Shown: one piece after another, positions 12,601 to 27,600 of the stretch
Layout: each line of letters starts with the position of its first letter
Numbering within the stretch: the first letter of the stretch is position 1
From: Orthonyx spaldingii
Taxonomy: Eukaryota; Chordata; Aves; Passeriformes; Orthonychidae
Assembly (NCBI GenBank): GCA_013397795.1
Contig: VZTJ01003846.1
Location: 933,474-997,473 of the forward strand
Direction of reading: 5' to 3'
DNA length: 64,000 nt
Made by a program: the position numbers and the translations under genes
The notes under the pieces: generated by a model
What the model saw: the letters and a program-made list of their open reading frames with translations, nothing else
Database searches by the model: none
Told to the model about the DNA's origin: nothing

Positions 12601-15600
12601 TTAAATTACATAGCTTTCTCTATCTAACTTTAGTGCATTGTGGTAGGATGTGCTCACTTTGGGATCGTGACAAAGTATATGCTGATCGTGTTCTGGAGGT
12701 TGATTTCTTAATCATACTGGTTTCTCCCAAATGATTTTATCAGTTTCACAGAACCACAGAATAAGCTGAATTGGAAGGGACGCACAAGGATCATCAAGTT
12801 CAACTCCTGGTCCTGCACAGCACCATCCCCAAGAGTCACACCCTGTGCCCAAGAGTATTGTCTTGAGCTCTGTCAGGCTTGGTGCTGTGACCACTTCTCT
12901 GAGGAGCCTGCTCCAGTGCCAAACCATCCTTTGGGTGGTGAACCTTTTTCTAATATCCAGTCTAAACCTCCCCTGACACAGCTTCAGGCCATTCCCTCAG
13001 GTCCAGTCACTGGTCACCACACAGTAGATATCAGTGCTGCCCCTCCTCTTCCTCTCACAAGGAAGTTGTAACTGCAATGAGGTTTCCCCTCAGCCTTCTC
13101 TTCTCCAGGCTGAACAAGTGACCTCAGCTGCTCCTCATGCAACTTCTCCTCAAGGCCCTTGATCATCTTTGCTGCCCCCCCTTGGGATGCTCTCTAATAG
13201 TGTAATGTCTTTCTTACATTGTGGCACCCAAAACTACCCCCAGCACTCAAGGTGAGGCCGCCCCAGTGCAGAGCAGAGTGGGACAATCCCCTCCCTTGCC
13301 TGGCTGGTGATGCTGTGTCTGATGCCCCCAGGACAGGGTTGGCCCTCCTGGCTGCCAGGCACTGCTGACTCGTGTTCAACTTGCCATCAACCAGGACCCC
13401 CAGGTCCCCTTCCATGACACTGCTCTTCAGCCTCTCATTACCTGATCTGTCCATACATCCAGGGTTGTCCCATCCCAGGTGCAGAATTTGGCACTTTCCC
13501 TTGTTGGACTTCATATGGTTGGTGATTCTCAGGCCTGTAATTTGCTGAGGTCTCTCTGCAGGGCATCCCTGCCCTCCAGGGAGTCAAGAGCTCCTCCCAG
13601 TTTTGTATAATCTGTATTTAAGCCATTGCTGCCAATTCTAGCTGTCTGAATTCATGCACTGCAGTTATGGAGTACTTAGGGAAAGCATGAAACAGAAATT
13701 AGCTTGTTTAGACGCACACAAGTCCTCTAATATTAGATGTTGTCTTTTTAGTTCAGAGCAAGAAGCATTTTATGTAATAGCTAGTGGTGTTTTTTCACCA
13801 ACTCTAAAAGTTTAGAGGCTAATAGACAGAATATTTAAATGACCCTCCAGATTATTAAAAAAATTTGCTGTAGCGTTTTACATTCCTCCTACATATCTGC
13901 ATCATCAGATCTGTACGTAGTACCACCAAAGTGGTACCCACTATTGTATGTGATATTACTACTGCATTCTGTGCATGTAACAAAGTAAACCAGCAAGCTA
14001 ATGTAGAAAAATGATGGACTTTGTTAATTGGCTTCATTTTAAGTCTGAATATGTGTGCTATTGAAATCATCAGACACATCTGCATATCTTTGTTTCTGTT
14101 CAGTGTCACTGCACATTTAAAACCAGACACAAAAATTAAGAATTGATGGAAGAGTTCTGCCACTAATAGAATGTTTTTGTAAGGTAGTAGATTTTTATAT
14201 TGTGCTCAGAAAAAAAAAGGGAATGGGAAGGTAACCAACAAAACATGTTGTCTATATAATAGAGTTATTATACATTGTAGTTGTAGAGCAGAAATAGTGT
14301 CACTAGGGGAAATAAATTAATATTGGAATTCTGAGGAAAATACGTGATGTCCAAGACTTAAATTAGCTGTACATAGATCTAAACTCAGAGACTATACTCA
14401 ATTTTTTTTAATGCAGATTACCGTACATCTTAGAAATCTATAAATAAATGTTTTTAGTACTGCTACAAGATATTTCTCATTTTATCTTCTATTAATTTTT
14501 ATCAAGTACTTTGACAGTTGAATTGCCTGTATTGTCTGTCCAAAGAACATTAATCCTATCAAATGGAGATAAATACCCCCTGGAGACTGTAAATAGTTTT
14601 CAATCCAAAACATGAACACATTACTGCTGTTCAATTTGAGAATTATTATGTGATTGGATCAAAATGCAAAAACTACATTACTCAGAAATGGTATTGAGAA
14701 ATGTGATTTTTTTTCGTGAGATTAAATGAACTAGATCAAGTAGTAGTGTAAAGATCAATTTTGAAAAATTGTAACAATTAGGCTTCTTAACTTCAGCTGT
14801 TAACATTGAGTTTTCCAGCAGAATTATCTGATTGATCAAAAATCAAGAAAGTTATTTTTCAATAACGTCCACTTTACAGCTTTAAAGGTAAATATAAATG
14901 GTGAACTTATGGTCCATCAAAGAATGACACAAAAATGTTTTAATACATGGTTTAAAAAGTCTCAACTGAGCAGATGTTAGCAATTGCATTGGAGTCTTTT
15001 AGGTAATATTTTCAAACTAATGTATTTTATCAAGCCTTTGCAGATGTTGTGTGCTGAACTCTAGCACGAGATGCGAAGTTGAGAGCTATAAAATGCTTGG
15101 TTATCCCAGCCTCCTAGGTTGCCTATCTTGGTTATGGCCAGTATTAGACTAAAACTGTGTGGAAATAGAGCAGGTTAAAAATGTTTTTGATCAAATTTGT
15201 AAGTTTATGAAATGTAGGATTTTGTAAATTAGAGTCTATATGGCTCTCCTACCACTAGAGTAAAGGTAAATTCATGTTCCACTCATATGTGTGACTTTCG
15301 AACAGCCACATTCGGCTTCTGTGGTACTGGAAATAACATAGAAACAAACATTTCCTAAATTAAGAGATGGGGAAGATTTCTCTTTTACATTGTTATTTTC
15401 ATCAGGTGAGGATTTCAGTACTATCTGTATCAACATATTTATACAAATTGGATGTAGAATTTTTCAAACAGAGCTGAAGATGAGATGGTACTTTATGACT
15501 GTATGTTAAAACGTAATACAGACTGCACTGTTCTTGAACTTTGCATATTTCCTGTGAACATCTGTATAATAACATGTAGAAATTAGCAGTTATTCCACTT

Positions 15601-18600
15601 GAGATATGCAAATCTGAAGTTTATTTGCAAATGCAAATTCTGTCTTCCTTGAACACAATGATCATGCTCTGAAAATACAGAATACTTTCTGTTTTAAAGT
15701 ATTTTCCAGTTTGAGTAACTCTAACGGGATCACCTTTAAGTACCTTGTGGATTGAGCTGGTTTTAAATTTATTTTAGTTTTTGAGGCATGTTAAGCTTAT
15801 TTCTTCACTGTTTTTTCAGGTTAGAGATGACAACAAAAGACAACACCCATGCTTAGTGGAGTTCTCGAAATTGCCGGAGCAGGAAAGAAATTACAACTTG
15901 CAAATGTCACTTGAAACACTGAAGTAAGTTGCTAGAACTTTTGAAGTTTATAGTTAGAGTTTTGTAAGGAGATGCAGTTTCCAGAATTATAAATTGACAT
16001 GCTAATTAAAATTTGATGTGTAGGTGAGGGTAATAATATGCAAATGAGGGAGTGAGATACATTAATGAATTATGTATTTGGAACTGAAAACGACTTTGAT
16101 AGTCTTTTTAGAATTATTTTGGTAATGCTGATTGTGAAATGAGAATTCAGACAGTTTTCATCTAGGAAGAAAGAAGTAGATCCAAGCTTTGGAAAACAAA
16201 ATCTTTGCTTCTTATTTGATTTAATTCAATTTAGTTTAATTTCTTTTATTTTCTTTATTAATAAAACACACTTTGACACTCAATAGATATTTTTTGCATG
16301 TGACGAAATTAAGGCTTTGCTTCAAGACCCCTTGCTACTCTTTCTGTGTCATCTGTGCATGTTGGCACAGAACAAACAGTAGTAGGCATTCCCTCCCTTT
16401 GTGGATGAGTGGTTAGATGTGTGAATGTCATGGAAACTTTACAGCTGGAATGCTAGAAAATTTCAATGGGACATTAAAGGGTTTGTTGAAGTAATCTAGT
16501 TTTCTGGTTCACAAAGATACAATTCTTCATCTCAGCTTTGTCAGTCAAAGAGGTGTGAGTTCTTACTTTGCTGTGAATGAATTGAAAAATCCATTGGTGT
16601 GAGTAATTTCTGCCATATGTCACATCGCATGTAGCCAGTATGTAAAAATATTTCTCATACTGATAAATGCTCGATGGTAGATGTGGTTCTCCAGTCACCC
16701 ATATTTGAAATCTATTCTTTCTTTTTTTTCTTGTTAGAATATAGTCTCTTTTTCCTAGTCAGACAGTTTACAAAGGATCAATGTCCACATGTGATATTCC
16801 TTTTCTGTGAATATTTGTCCTATATTATTAAAATATTTGCCATGTAAACTGATAGTGAAATATAGTGTTTACACTCATAATAAAAGGACTTTATGTCCTC
16901 ATAGTAGAAAGTTATGTAAAACACTCCTTCTAGAACTTCTTGCAGATTTCTTTTCAGGCCAGCTTCTCTGCACTGTTTAGTGATTTACCATTTCCACAGT
17001 AACTGAATTACTCAGTGAAAAACATATTTATGACCCTAAGTGTTAAACAGTTTCTGGAGGGATATTTCACCATTATTTAGAGGTAGAGCATTCAGAGAGA
17101 AATTGAACTGGAAGCAAGAAAATAAGTTCAAATTTATTACTGGTAGATATTAGAATTACAAGGAAAGTTTTCGAGCATTTCCTGTCATCAGAGCAATGTG
17201 CTAAGAATTCAAAATATATTCTTCCTTTCTATTTTATTAAACTACTAAAGATTATGTCATTAACTTTCACTACAGTTGGATCTTTTCCTAGAATTCTCTA
17301 TATAGCATGATTCAGGCAGCAGTAAAATCATGATCTCATAATTAAATGCACACTGTTAATGTTTCACTAACTATTGGACAAATTTAATGAGTCCTTACAT
17401 GGCTACTGGTTCAGGATCCAGTGCTTTTCTAATCTAGCCCTGTCAAAACAAATAAAGTTTTTTTTTAATAAACATACAAGTTAAGTATTACTCTTTTTTT
17501 TTGTAATTTTATTGCTTACTTTAGAAAGAGTCTTTCCATTAAATGGATAGTATCCAAAATATAAAGCTTTCAATCCTATATGTTTCAAAATGTGTATGCT
17601 TACTGAACTAAGCCTTCCTTACTTTCTTGTATTAGTCCTTGTTTTCTAAAAAATTAAGTTCTAATTTTGTAATATCGAGTTGTATTTATCATGCAGATAT
17701 CTGTTGTGCAGGGACAAGGAGCATCTTGCTCAGTTTGTTTCTACAAGCTTGAAAATGTGGAAAAATTAGTGCACTAATCAGTTCTAGGTGATCCATAGGT
17801 GACACCTTGAATTGTAACCTATTTTGACTATTTCTTTACTACATGTGTCTAGTCTACTACCTGCCAATCTTTCTGGGGGGAAGAGGGGAAGAGGGAAAGA
17901 AAATATTATTTTAAAACTTCTAATAATTGTATTTACAATTTGCACCAAACTGCATACTTGAAAGAGTTGCAAGACATCAAGAATAACACTGACTGTAATT
18001 GTGTTTTCCATGTTGGTTTGTTGCCAGTTTTTCTGCCAGATGAGAGAGTTAGAAACCAAGGAACATCTAAGTCACAGTATCTGATACAACATTTCTTGTC
18101 CATATATTGGGATCTGTGTATAGTTTTCAGTACAATTGAGTATTTTATGAGTTATAAAAATTACATACTGTATGAAATCAAGATGCAGGAATGAGTTGCC
18201 TCTGAAGATGTCATGGGATTAAAAAATGCCTGCTCCTACTGTTTCTACACATTCTTATATATATATTTTATAGTTTGGTCTTGTATATTTTTTTGTTGTT
18301 CTTGCTTATTATTTTGTGACTGACTTTCCCATTTCTATCTATTTCCTCAGTCTTGTGTGATAATTACATGTATGATTGTGATGATGAGGGCTGCATTCAA
18401 CCACTTCAAGTTTTCTTGCTTAGGTTTGACATGCTTTAATGATCTTTCAGATTCTGCCAGTACAATCTGTCATTTTATCCTCCTGTGGCACTCTTACTTG
18501 AATTTGTTTTGTTTGGGTAGAAATAATTCCTGCCTTAACATTACAAGAAAATTAGGGTTACCAGAGGTTAGATCTTCTGTACTGTATTTCACTATTAGAT

Positions 18601-21600
18601 ATATTCTCATACTTATGCTGGTTATAGCTGCATAGGAATCGTGTACTATTTATGCCAGTTGAAATTTAGCTGCATGGAGTATTCTTAGCAGGTAGCATGG
18701 ATTAGTTTCCTCATTTTTGATTTTACTGTCTAATTTTAAATCAGGGTTCATAGTCCATAACAGTAGGACTTACTTCATGTAGCTAGCACTAAAAATATGC
18801 TGTAAAAATCTCCTTGAAAAAGACAATTCATCTGTGAAGAGAAATAATGTTAGAAGAGTATTTATGACCTTTTTTTTTTTTCCTACGGTCAGTTCAAGAG
18901 CAGTAAATAATAGTTGAAGCAAGACTAGAAAATACTGTTTTAACTAGTGGCAAGAACAAATAAAAACCTTGTTTGATACCTTTCTTCCACTTTGGGAAAA
19001 TTTGGAATAGAGTTCAAGGTGTTTACACCTGTGATTTCTTCTGTAACCAGTTTCTATCAAAGATATGGTTATCATTCTCAGATTTTGATAAAATTCTTAT
19101 CTGACTCCAAAGCTAAGTCTCTGACTTTTGCCTAGGACTTCTATTCATTTCAATGTCAATATTTTAGTAATGCACCAGGACTAAAGAAAGACTTTTTAAG
19201 CCGACATCGAATATAAATTCAGCAACAAATAATTAATAACACTACAGATCAAATCCTGTAGAAAAATGCAACTTAAAATTATGCTGCTGAACAGTGTGCC
19301 TATAAGGAAGGGAAGAAGTCTGAAGGAATCAGAAAATCAGTTAATACTGTTGACCCTGTTTTAAGGTTATAGAAATAGTGCTTGTTTTCTGAAATTAGCT
19401 GCATTTTGCAGAGTCAGGCCACAATGGGCTGTTTCAGTGGCTCTGTTGTATAAGCCTTCTGGTAAGTACATGACACACTAGCTTGAATAAGATGGCAGTT
19501 TTGGCCTAATGCTTATCATGCGTTCTGCTGTCAGTTCTGTCTTCAGTAGTGTGTCCTAAAAAAATCCAGATCCAATTAAAATCTCTAAATAATAGCTTCC
19601 TCAGAAAGAAGACACATGCTAAGCATAAGTGATATTTTGTGCCTTTTTTCTTTTTATCAGCTGTGATGTAAGTAACAAAACATGAGATGTGGATATGAAA
19701 CAATATGCAGGAGTATGTAAGCAGTATGAATAAGCAGAAATAATATTTCAAGGGCAGAGAATCTGCAAACTGATACCTCATAGATGAAATATACTATGTG
19801 ATAATTCCATTTTGAAGTACCTTACTCATATTTTTGCTTAAATTTTTAGGAACATCTAGTGGCATTTTCTTAACACTATCAGAAAGCTTATTACATATGC
19901 AAAAAGGCTGGTGTTGATCTTTGCATATTATATTGTAGTAATTTCCATAGGTCTCATTTGTTTTATAGTGCCATTTATAGGCACTATAGTGTGCCTATAA
20001 ATAGGAGGAACTCTAAATATAGAAATATTGTCAGTAATTAATCTCCAATTTCTGTGCCCTAGAACCCTGCTGGCATTAGGCTGCCATGTTGGAATTGCTG
20101 ATGAGCGTGCTGAAGAAAAAGTGAAAAAAATGAAACTTCCAAAGAAGTAAGTTGTAATTCAAATGTGTCTTCTTGTTCGGCAGTGTGAATTAAGTGAACT
20201 TTATTTTAACAATTTGATATTTACACTGCTAGTTTTGTTATTTCTTGGGCATGCACATATGTGCGTGAATTCTCAGGAATTTTCAGAAATTTTCACGTAC
20301 CTTCATTCACAGTTTTTCTTCCAGATATTTGTCACCTGATGTGTAGACAAATTTCAAGTTTTTTTGTGCTTCATTGAAATGTCTGACATTCATTGTTACG
20401 TTTCTTTTATATATGGTGTTTACCACAGAGACTTTGTAAAAAAATTTTACAGTAAATTTGTCAATGTGTTTTACTGTGCTGCAGATATTTGAAGGTGACC
20501 CTTTTGAAAGTTCTCAAATGGCCATGACTTGAGGTGTAGAGAACTGGTATAATCACCTGATTTTTCCAAGAGATCTATTGGCAGCAGCATTGGTAGGACT
20601 GGCTCAGCCTGGTATGGTATAGTGACCTCCTCTACCACAGCTCTGAAACCAGCTATGGTTTTAGAGCTGGCCAAGGTGCCCTTGCTTCTTAGCACCAGTG
20701 CACCCCCATACAGTTTGGGAATGAAGAATTTGGGAACTTGAACACAGTTGAGATAATGGAATTATAGTTGCATATGCCTATCTGACAGCCCTACTGCCCA
20801 AAATACACTTGAGCCCATGGGATGAAGGAGAATTATGTAATATGTAAAAAACTGGAAAGGTAAAGGTCACAGTTTTACTAGGCGAGAACTTCTGTATGGA
20901 CTGCTATTCCTGAATTTAAATTAGTCATTTAGTTTCTTTGGTTATTACTCAGAGCAATGGTAAGTGCTATTGCTGAGTTCCTGCCTCCAGTAGCATCTCA
21001 ATGCTCTTTGCAGGGATGTACTCTGTGCAGAAATAGCTCTTCCTCTGGTATTGCATATCTCCACTATTCACAGCAATCCTTCACTGACCCATACCTCTGT
21101 ATTACATGCAGTCCCTGAGGCCAGTGGAATAACCTGCAGCACATATTTAACTCAAGCATGCCTTCTTTCTTCCTTTTGTGAGCCAAGAGCCTATGCTTCA
21201 TTCTGGCAAGATTCCTGTAAGCTTCTAGGTAATACTTTTTACTCTGAGGTAGCTGTAAGAACCCAGACCCTCAAGTCTTTGGTATCTATCACGCTGCACA
21301 GATTTACATACCATTGATGTTACAATTTCAGAATCCCTGATGGGTGGCTTTGCCGGAATGAATGGTAAAAGCAAGGTGTTAATTTAAGTTGCCCCCCAAA
21401 ATGTTCTTCAGTTTTGGTATCCCAAAATAACTGTGTATCTCTGAAAGAAGAAGAGATATCTAGGGCCTTCTGTATTTTTGTTTTGAATTTCCTAGGCAGA
21501 AATATATATGCATTTGCAAGATTATTCAACTGAATCAAATTTCCTGCTTTTGAAAAACTGCAGCTAAATCTCAGGTGTGAAGAAATTATACTTCCTAGTA

Positions 21601-24600
21601 TAAGAAGACAAATAATGTTGAGTCTTTTTAATGTCATTAGCAGCCATAACTTTAGAAACCTGAAGTCATACCATACCTACAAAGTCAGAATTTTGATACC
21701 TCACATATAATGGATTGAAAAAACTAGCAAAAAGGAGAGAAAAACATTGTGGCTATATTCTTAAAAGCTCATGCAGAGGAGCCTGACAGGAAAGAGCACA
21801 GTAATTGCCAACCTGACAAGTGTGCTAATATCATATGTTTCACTGTTTCCATTACTGTCTTGTTTTGATCATCTCACTGAAGTGACTTCACAGATACTTG
21901 AGGAGAGGTAACTGTGAGGGCAGTTAACTCCTGTGTGAGCTTGCTGTAATAGAAACATGCAGATTGGGAACTATGTGGATGGCTGATTTTGGAATAATGT
22001 TCTTGAATTGTTGTTTTCAAACTTAAAACTTTTATTTTTTACTGTGGTAATTTTCAAGGAAGATCCAGCCTCTTATTTATAGATGGTATTTCCCCTTAAA
22101 TATCTGGTTGTTTTAAATTATTGTTTTCAACATATAATTTGTTTCAATGTGTTTTAAAATGGTCCTCACAGAAGAGAATCAATTAATATTTGTATAATAT
22201 TTGAATATTTTAGACTATAAATGGGGATAAATACTGTTTAATTTTATGGGTTTCTCTCTGTCAGTACAAATAAAGAAAATACAAGAAAATTACAAAATTG
22301 TTTAGAAAATAATTGGACAATTATTTAAACTAGCCATTCTTTATACATCCCAGGGTGTAGAATTTCAATGAGAGAATGTTGTTGTTTATCTTCCACAGAC
22401 TCCTTTTGTTTCGACCAAAATAGTGCTTTGTATGCTGGAGGAGAAATAGAATCGTAGAATCGTTTAGGTTGGAAAGGACCTTTAAGATCATGAGATCCAT
22501 ACTCAGAGATATTCAGGGTACATCTATCCATCAGCTCCAGCCTGTTTTTTAATGGGACTGCAGGCAAGCCCCAGCTCTGGCACCAGGAGAGTCTCTGCTC
22601 CTCTTGCAGCCCTGGGCCTGCTGTCTGCAGGCTGTTTTTCACACTTTTTTTTTCCCTTTCACTCTTCTCTGCCAGTGAAGCACTTTGCCTTTTCTTAAAA
22701 ACGTTTTTCCAGAGGCACCTCCAGGGTGGTGGAGGGATTCGGCTTTGGCCAGCAGCGGGTGCCTTTTGGGGCCAGTCGGAACCACCTGTGTCAGGTCATG
22801 GAGGCTGCCCCGTGGGCACAGACACCTGGTACAGCCCTTCCCTGTCCTCCCCCACAGTCTTCTCTTCCTGCTTCTCTTTCCCTGTATGTTCCCTCTTCAG
22901 CTGATGGAAGGGGGGCCATGTCCACCATCATGGTGCTGCCACATAGTCTCATAGGTTTTTCGTTGCAAATTTAGTCAGTTCAGTTGCGCTGCATCCATGA
23001 CCATGTGCTTTATGTCCTTTATTGAAGGTTTACTCACAAGTAGGAGATTTCTATAATTGGAGATTTCTATAATTGCTATACAACTTTATAAAAGTAGCAT
23101 TTCTAGGAGCGCTAAAAAAAGTGAGGAAGCTGCCATTCTTTTCTGAAGTCATGCTTAAATTTTAAACATTTGCTCTTATGATTTGAAGGATAGTTAAGGT
23201 ATGAATTATTATGAAGACAGACTTTTAAGGTGGATTTTATAACTGGTCTTGAGAAAGCCATTTGACTTTCATTATCTCTTAACATCCTTCTATGTAATAG
23301 GAAGAATATATTTTCTCATTTCAGTAGGAAGTAGATAGAATTAAACAAGTATTGTGATCTGCTCAGAGAGAGCAATAATATTGTTGATATAAGCATTTAG
23401 TTAAACAACATCTTAATCTACTACTTTGAATATGTGGCATTACTAAAATACTTTAAAAACATTTTTAGTTCAGACATTTTTGCATAGCTTTCGTTATGAG
23501 TTACTTCATCCCATCAAGATGCAATTAGCTTGAAACAGAATCAAAATCAAAAACCAAATCAGTAATCAAGTGTACATTATTATTCTTTATGTTCAAAGGT
23601 AGATATCGTACTTATATAGTATTTCTTTCTTTTATGGTTTCCACTATTATTTTTCTTTCTGAAAAGTAACTTCAAGGTCTCAATTTTTTTAACAGCTATC
23701 AGTTGTTGAGTGGATATAAGCCAGCACCCATGGATCTGAGTTTTATCAAACTGACCCCCTCTCAAGAAGCTATGGTGGATAAACTAGCAGAGAATGCTCA
23801 CAATGTGTGGGCAAGGGACCGTATAAGGCAAGGCTGGACATATGGCATCCAGCAGGTAAGTGCTAACTTCAGACACTTAAAACAGCACTTATCTATTGAG
23901 ATATTTCACAGCTAAATGGAAATAATGGTGATAAACAATCAGGAAGAAACAGCTGATGAATGCAGGTTTGTTAGTCAAAGAAAGCAAAAACACATAATTA
24001 AAGCAATCCTGCTAAATAGCAATATGAGACTCTTTTACAAGCAGTATTAAAAAACTTGGTGGTATATTCTTGTATGCTATCTAGATCTCAGGGTGAGAAA
24101 ATTGCATGCAGGAAGCTAATGTGCTCCAGTATTTTAGGAAATGTAAACATTGACTTTCACTAGGGGAATCATTTAAATATTTACAGTTCTGGGAATTGAA
24201 TAATTCTGTTTATCCAGGAAAATCAGAACATAAACTTCTAGTAATAACTTTGCTAATATGTTATAGTTCTGGCAGAAGCCATGTTTAACTGAGAATACTT
24301 GTAAGTCTCAAAGTTCCAGTCCTACTTTAGTTGTTCTGTTTTAGTGAATAAGAATATTATTTGGTAGTTATCACAATGTGCTACAAGGGAGGGGAGTAAA
24401 AATAAAGCATGGTGGATTATTAAAAGCAAAACTCAGGTTCTTTGGCTTCTTTAAAAAAAACCCCAAACCAGTCAATTGTGTATACCATGAGCCTAATTTA
24501 GTATTTTCCAAGAGAGCTTCTGCATCCGTTTTCCCTTAAGATTGTCTATTCTTTTTGTGATTGATTGTGAATTTCATATACCGAAAGGTCTCTTCACTAG

Positions 24601-27600
24601 TGTTAATAAATGTGGGGTAGCATTTCACGGTGAAATTTTAGGACAATTCACCCTTTGGGGAAAAAAAAGAATTTTCATGGTTTTATGCTGAGCATAAAAG
24701 ATCATTATTTTTGCAAAAGTGAGAAACAGCTGTTTTATAGGTACATACCCCTTTTTTTCCTACAAAGAGTGGTTTTGTTTTTGTCAAAAAATTTGAATTA
24801 TGCATTTCAGTGCCACACATGTCAAGTTTTATTCTTCTACAGTACCAAAATTCATTCTTTGCAAAACTTATGTGTAAAATGACAAAATAATTTGATTTTA
24901 TGTATATTAAGCACTTAATTTCACCTCATCACATACAAGTATGCTTGTGTGACAAAATCTGTACTGCATATCTGCATTTAAACATAGTTCATTATAGTAT
25001 CTTACTGTGAAACTGTCATTGTGTTACTCTGTAAGCTATTTAGTAAATCCATATTCTGTATTTGGGTCTAGGCAGACAGTGACTCAATTCTTCTGTGTGC
25101 AGACTGGAAGATATGTAATATTCCCTACCAGAAAAACACTGACAATAATTCAGTATTTGTGCAAATCCCATAACAGGATTAAATTTTCCCATAATATTGC
25201 ACCTTTAAGTAAGAGAAGGGGTCCCTTTGAAGTGCTGTTAACATTTCTGATGGAATATGAATCATGAGAAGTGTTGGAAGTGATGATTTTCTGTTGTCAG
25301 GTAGAGGGAGGATATTAATTTGTTTTGAGCTCACTATTTCAATCCTGTGTTTATGGAGGCAGTGCACAATTCATTTCTAGAGTGAAAAACTGTATGCTCA
25401 AAAGAAGTATTTCTGATATATTAAAGAATGCACTCAATAATTTATACCATGTCTCCCATATTTTTTATTCTTTCAGAAGCCAGTCATTTTCAATACAGGA
25501 CCTTGCCAACTGGGAGCTTTGAAATGAATGAAAGTTGGGAAATAGTTACAACTTTGATAGAAACTTGACATAGTCCAAAATTAAATTTTGTTTTGCAAGA
25601 GAGTTTATTGGTTAAGATGAAGTTAAGAAGTTTCTGGAATCAAATGCATCTCTTAGCTAATTATATTTCTAACTAGCACTGGGAAAATTTAATCTTATGA
25701 CTCATATGTAGTGAATAAAGTTTCTTAGATCTTGAAGACAGTTTAACCTACCCTTTGTATCTGTGTATCTTTGAAAAAACCCACAAATAATTTTGTCACA
25801 TTATTAGAGTGAATTTGCAGCTAAATTGCATGTTTTCTGAATTAGTGAGGTATTAATTAGGAAAGTCAGTTAAATGATATCAAAATCCTTCTCAGTGTTA
25901 CTGGTTTGGGAATGATAATGTAACAGATGTAATGGGAGTGGGTGGCAATGAAAAGAAATTCTCCTTTACGTCTACACAATATGTTTATTATGTCTTTATG
26001 TATGTTTTGGTGTGCCTGTTGATATAGAAGGCTCTGCATTTGAAGAGGTGTGATGTGATAGCGATAAATCATTAGTTTTATTATGGTTTCCAAAAGGCTT
26101 TTATTGTGGTTGCTCCAGGCTACAACTTGGGTTTTAAAAAAAATCCGCAAAACCCCAAAAAACATTGATCAGACAAATGTAGTATGGGATGTAACCTGAA
26201 AGTAAACCTTTCAGAAGAATCATGAAGTCTGTCTTATATTCTCAGTGCTGTGCTTAGGGAAAGAGACTAAACTTACTGTTGAACGTAAAATGTTGTAGCC
26301 CTGTGAGGAGACATTTTTGAGCCTCACAGGGAGAGAGCAGAGGGGAAAAAGGAGGACTCTGATCTACTCACTGAACAACTCTCTGCATTTTATCTACTGA
26401 CTCCTAAAATACTTTCCTGAGGGAAACTGTTGGAACTCTTGGCCTTGAAACTCTGGCCTTCCCTAAGCTCCCTTCCTAATAAATGTCCTGCTCCCTGGAT
26501 GACAAAGTTCAACATGAAATTTAAATCTGTGCTCACTTATTGAAATTTATAGTCTGGTGTGAGAAGACTCATGGAAAATAGAGGTTTAGTTTCAAACCCT
26601 TTAGTCTTGTAATTACCGAATGGTGTATTACCCATTTTTCAAGAGTTTTTTGGAAATTGACTCTATAGCCTCAAAGATATCTGACTGGACAAATAGGATT
26701 TATGTATCTAAATCTGTTCTGATGGCCAAGGACAAGTTTTTGTATGAAAAGGTTATCAGAAGGGTAGCCCCTTGTTAAATTTTCAGAATTTTTTTAAGCC
26801 ATAGGTGTGAATCAAGCTCTTATTTTGACTATCAGGTTATGCTCTGAAAGAATCTTAGGCACATGCTTCTGCTTTAAATCTTGAGTGGGCTTAGGTATAT
26901 ATGGTAGATAATGTACTGTTCTTCCTTATCAAAAGAAAGACAGTTGTGGGCATGCAGAGAAGAGCCTGGAGAATTTAAAATAAAAAGCTTAAGTGCCTGT
27001 GAAACTGATCACTTTTGGAGTCGGAAAGCCACTTATTAGGGGTTTTGCAGTACTGAGTGCTTATGCTTTAAACATGCAAGTCTTCTTTGTGTCTATTTCA
27101 TTTAAGTGGATTAAAGACTTTTGTGTGCTGAGTTAGGCACTGGTGTTCAGAATGTAGTGCAGTGAACACTATCGTAGTTATGCTTTCAAAAGAGTATGAT
27201 TTTTAAAGGTGAACAAGAGCTCAGAAATATTCATGACGTTCAGGAAGCAGATTTACGAGATCAACAGTACACTTTACTCCCTTACTCTTGGGAGATAAGT
27301 TACTGCAGTCTCATGGATAGTTAAACAGGTAGATGATGCCCTTTCCCAACAATAGTATGTCCTGCAGAAGCTGCCATGCTTTGGCATGTTTGGCATGCAT
27401 GTTGATTTGCTCTTAATTCCACAATCTTTCTCTTTTCAAAAAATTATTTTTTTTTCTTCTTGAGAAAAGACCAACAGCTGAATTTCAGGAGTGCTTTCAA
27501 TGTAAAGATAACAAATGCAGATAAATTTATTAAAATCCATAAGAAGAGAGCAGAATAGCAAGGTGCTCCTTTCTGGGTGCAGTGCAGAGGTGCATCTTAT

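Larger units (their letters stand above)
20147..23695 (+). other. RYR2 intron, 3.5 kb
   Basis: GTAAGT to CAG. Holds the CR1 tail at 22445 and the GC-rich insert to 22960. A somewhat GC-richer stretch at 20470-20830 has a 74-codon open minus-strand frame without recognisable similarity. Confidence 0.92.

Noticed and set aside
17876..17900. Purine-rich run with G-tracts, considered as a G-quadruplex
   Set aside because: Only three clear G-runs of three or more separated by loops, so a stable quadruplex is not well supported.
20471..20695. Minus-strand 74-codon frame in a GC-richer patch
   Set aside because: No similarity recognised, no promoter or splice context; not enough to call a gene or pseudogene.
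26299..26520. Stretch with an AATAAA and a hairpin, considered as a solo LTR
   Set aside because: No TG...CA boundaries, no target-site duplication and no second copy could be seen.
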